Under the pieces are notes generated by a model that saw only the letters and a list, made by a program, of their open reading frames with translations, searched no databases and had not been told where the DNA came from. A stretch of DNA of 7,406 nucleotides from an uncultured Pseudomonadota bacterium (GTDB lineage: Bacteria > Pseudomonadota > Gammaproteobacteria > Burkholderiales > SG8-39). Both the position numbers and the translations under genes were made by a program. Below are positions 5,637 through 7,406 of this stretch, in pieces (the first letter of the stretch is position 1; each line of letters begins with the position of its first letter). The stretch lies in contig CAIPGJ010000311.1 in NCBI GenBank assembly GCA_903864555.1, positions 1-7,406 of the forward strand. Direction: 5' to 3'.

Positions 5637-5795
5637 CGGTGAGGCGCTGGTTGGAAGTGTGCATTCTAGCGTTGAGTATCGAGCGCGGTGGCTGCCGTGG
5701 GGCATCGCATTGTGCGCAAGACCATTTTTTAAATGGGGGCATTCCGGAGCGCATAAAATCGTCACGAATCTGGATTCAATATTAAGAAACGACAA
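5637..5795. promoter_or_regulatory. Divergent oxyR / diguanylate cyclase promoter region
   Basis: This 159-bp gap must hold promoters for both genes. For oxyR, a TAGAAT -10 candidate (5668-5663, minus strand) lies 26 nt before the ATG but has a poor -35. For the cyclase, TAAAAT (5754-5759) matches the -10 consensus at 5 of 6 positions, again with a weak -35. A 6-bp stem CCATTT/AAATGG with a TTT loop (5722-5736) lies in between. I looked for the OxyR half-site pattern ATAG-N7-CTAT and did not find a clear match; LysR regulators commonly autoregulate from such a divergent region. Box assignments are tentative. Confidence 0.4.
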
Positions 5796-6926
5796 GTGTT
5801 GCTACGCTCGCTCTTGTTCGGGGAGGATCCCCGGCAGGCCCATCGCATCAGTCGTTATCTGATGGGGGTGGGATCGTCCCTGCTCGCTTGGGTGCTCATG
5901 TACGCGCTGTATCGGCGCGATGCCATGGATGCGGACGGTTTTGGTCAGGTCAGCCTGGCCATGCTGTTTTTATTCCTGACGTTCTATGGCTTGCTGCGCG
6001 CGGGGGGCAACCTGCGTTTTGCCGATCCCAGTCTGACGGTGTGGCAGATAATGGCTTCGCTGGTGGTGGTGATGGTGGCGATGTTTCACTCATCCAGCGA
6101 TGTGCGGCCGGTTTTCCACCTGATGTTCCTCATGACCTTCCTGTTCGGCATCTTCCGCTTGGACACCTTCATGATGCTGACCATCAGCCTGTTTGCCGCG
6201 GTCGGCTACGGGCTGGTCATTATCCTGCTGATGCAGTGGCGCCCGCAGGCGCTGGAACTGGAGTTGGAGATCCTGCGCTGGGCGGTGCTGACGACAACAC
6301 TGGTGTGGTTCTCGCTGATGGGAGGCTACATCAGCCGCATCCGCAGGGAGTTGATCGCCAGCCGCAAGGAACTGGAGAAGGCGCTGCTGGCCATACGCGG
6401 CATGACGATGCAGGACGAGCTCACGGGGGTGCCCAACCGGCGCTTCCTCATGAATGCCCTGCAGCAGCACCAGACGCTGAGCGTACGCACCGGCGAGCCC
6501 TTCTGCGTGGTACTGGCCGACCTCGACTTTTTCAAGAATATCAATGACACCCTGGGTCATTCGGCCGGGGACACGGTGCTGCGCACGTTCTCCGAAAGCG
6601 CCATGCGATCGCTGCGTGCCTCTGACCAGTTCGGTCGCTGGGGCGGCGAGGAGTTCATGCTGCTGATGCCCCAGACCACCATGCAGGACGCGCTTGCCGG
6701 CGCCGAGCGCTTGCGACTGAATGCCGAGGCGCTGAAATTTTCCGTGGGCGAGAACCTTGCCCTGACCGTATCCATCGGGCTCGCGCAGTACCGCATCGGC
6801 GAGGACATCGAGGGCACGTTACGGCGTGCCGATGTGGCGCTGTACCGTGCCAAGGCCGCTGGTCGCAATTGTGTCGAATACGAACTGGGGGAAGAGGGCC
6901 GCGTCACCGCGGCGGCCGCGGCCTGA
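5796..6926 (+). CDS. Membrane-bound GGDEF diguanylate cyclase
   Basis: Predicted inner-membrane enzyme that makes the second messenger c-di-GMP from two GTP. It has 376 residues. Six hydrophobic helices are visible at about 22-38, 52-69, 82-97, 105-120, 124-146 and 160-179; they form an N-terminal membrane sensor I cannot assign to a named MASE type. A short coiled linker (about 181-203) leads to the GGDEF domain (204-365). The catalytic domain appears intact: DELTGVPNRR (207-216), ADLDFFKNINDTLGH with metal and GTP residues D242 and N250 (241-255), and the signature RWGGEEF (281-287). An inhibitory I-site RASD (274-277) stands five residues before the signature, so product inhibition is expected. 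There is no EAL domain. The start is a GTG at 5796 with only a weak AAGAAA upstream; an ATG at 5862 would cut into the segment before the first helix. The Ala-rich end (VTAAAAA) and stop codon lie in a tandem repeat. Confidence 0.9.
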   Translation: MLLRSLLFGEDPRQAHRISRYLMGVGSSLLAWVLMYALYRRDAMDADGFGQVSLAMLFLFLTFYGLLRAGGNLRFADPSLTVWQIMASLVVVMVAMFHSSSDVRPVFHLMFLMTFLFGIFRLDTFMMLTISLFAAVGYGLVIILLMQWRPQALELELEILRWAVLTTTLVWFSLMGGYISRIRRELIASRKELEKALLAIRGMTMQDELTGVPNRRFLMNALQQHQTLSVRTGEPFCVVLADLDFFKNINDTLGHSAGDTVLRTFSESAMRSLRASDQFGRWGGEEFMLLMPQTTMQDALAGAERLRLNAEALKFSVGENLALTVSIGLAQYRIGEDIEGTLRRADVALYRAKAAGRNCVEYELGEEGRVTAAAAA

Positions 6927-6970
6927 GAGCGGGCACGCCGCGGCCTGAGAGCGGGCACGCCGCGGCCTGA
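6917..6970. repeat. 22-bp-period tandem repeat across the cyclase stop codon
   Basis: The core CGCGGCCTGA recurs at 6917-6926, 6939-6948 and 6961-6970, exactly 22 bp apart, with identical intervening bases (GAGAGCGGGCAC then GC) in both complete units, giving about 2.5 copies. The TGA in the first copy is the stop codon of the cyclase gene; later copies are in the gap before uvrA. Because the stop is in the first unit, copy-number change downstream would leave the protein unchanged. The array is rich in CCGCGG/GGCCGC palindromes and lies between two convergent genes, so it may help end transcription. Confidence 0.9.
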
Positions 6971-6997
6971 CGGCGGCCCATCCCTGCCTGTCAAGCC

Positions 6998-7406
6998 TCA
7001 GGGCGTCCGCTTCCCCTTGCGCAGGACGGCCTGGAGGTAGCGTCCGGTGGGGTTCTCCGGATCGGCTGCGACCACCTCAGGCGTTCCCTGGGCGATGATG
7101 CGGCCGCCGCCGTCGCCTCCCTCGGGGCCGAGGTCGATCACCCAGTCGGCGGTCTTGATGACATCGAGGTTGTGTTCGATCACCACCACGGTGTTGCCGT
7201 GGTCACGCAGCGTGTGCAGCACCTTGAGCAGCATGTCGATATCCTGGAAATGCAGGCCGGTGGTGGGTTCGTCCAGGATGTAGAGCGTGCGGCCCGTGGA
7301 GCGGCGCGACAGCTCCTTGGAGAGCTTGACGCGCTGCGCCTCGCCGCCCGACAGGGTTGTCGCCTGCTGGCCGACCTTCACGTAGTCGAGGCCGACGCGC
7401 GCCAGG
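6998..7406 (-). CDS. uvrA: Excinuclease ABC subunit A, C-terminal part
   Basis: Damage-recognition ATPase of nucleotide-excision repair; works with UvrB in the cytoplasm on DNA. Only the last 135 residues are in the window; the rest continues beyond the right edge. The fragment begins [20 protein letters not shown] and contains the second ABC signature LSGGEAQR (visible residues 18-25), the Walker B segment [11 protein letters not shown] (42-52) and the H-loop VVVIEHN (73-79). It ends with the UvrA-typical [16 protein letters not shown] and GTPE segments. Motif order and the glycine-rich tail distinguish it from transporter ATPases. It ends in TGA at 6998-7000, with the 71-bp gap to the convergent cyclase gene largely filled by the tandem repeat. 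No truncation or frameshift is seen. Confidence 0.97.
   Translation of the reverse strand, partial: LARVGLDYVKVGQQATTLSGGEAQRVKLSKELSRRSTGRTLYILDEPTTGLHFQDIDMLLKVLHTLRDHGNTVVVIEHNLDVIKTADWVIDLGPEGGDGGGRIIAQGTPEVVAADPENPTGRYLQAVLRKGKRTP

Noticed and set aside
5637..5795. N-terminal extension of the OxyR frame by 53 codons
   Set aside because: LysR proteins begin with the helix-turn-helix; MTLTELRYIVALA at 5636 aligns with the E. coli OxyR start and puts the cysteines at 199 and 208.
6090..6560. 156-codon minus-strand frame opposite the diguanylate cyclase
   Set aside because: His/Gln-rich antisense shadow of the GGDEF gene.

Overview
This window looks like a chromosomal segment of a GC-rich betaproteobacterium, most likely order Burkholderiales and possibly Oxalobacteraceae. 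The basis is the high GC content, the style of the OxyR and diguanylate cyclase proteins, and the housekeeping genes uvrA, oxyR and sirB/cbiX. The taxonomic call is inference from protein character; no search was run. I see no insertion sequence, CRISPR array, tRNA or rRNA.

Layout, left to right. (1) The 3' end of a DUF427 (NTP_transf_9) gene reads rightward into a hairpin-rich gap. (2) It converges there on a leftward ergothioneine operon, egtD then egtB, whose stop and start overlap by 4 nt (ATGA). (3) Upstream of egtD lies about 1 kb with no convincing conserved gene. It holds a perfect 9-bp hairpin, a candidate 31-codon membrane peptide on the + strand, and a perfect 10-bp hairpin. (4) Next is a short single-domain sirohydrochlorin chelatase gene (sirB/cbiX type, leftward) with a possible 16-codon upstream ORF overlapping its start. 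(5) A 400-bp spacer without a gene is followed by a small leftward hypothetical gene. (6) oxyR (leftward) is divergent from a six-TM GGDEF diguanylate cyclase (rightward), with a shared 159-bp promoter region. (7) The cyclase gene ends inside a 22-bp-period tandem repeat and converges on the 3' end of uvrA (leftward, cut by the window edge).

Functional theme. Four of the identifiable genes concern redox or stress chemistry. EgtD and EgtB make the thiol/thione antioxidant ergothioneine. SirB/CbiX inserts metal into sirohydrochlorin; siroheme serves sulfite reductase and so cysteine supply, which ergothioneine synthesis also consumes. OxyR is the peroxide sensor, with both redox cysteines at the canonical positions 199 and 208. 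UvrA is nucleotide-excision repair. The genes are in separate transcription units, so a shared regulon is only a hypothesis.

The known genes are ordinary members of known families. The least explained material is the gene-poor stretch 2619-3613, the candidate uORF before the chelatase gene, and the tandem repeat across the cyclase stop codon. I found no evidence for a wholly new multi-gene system.
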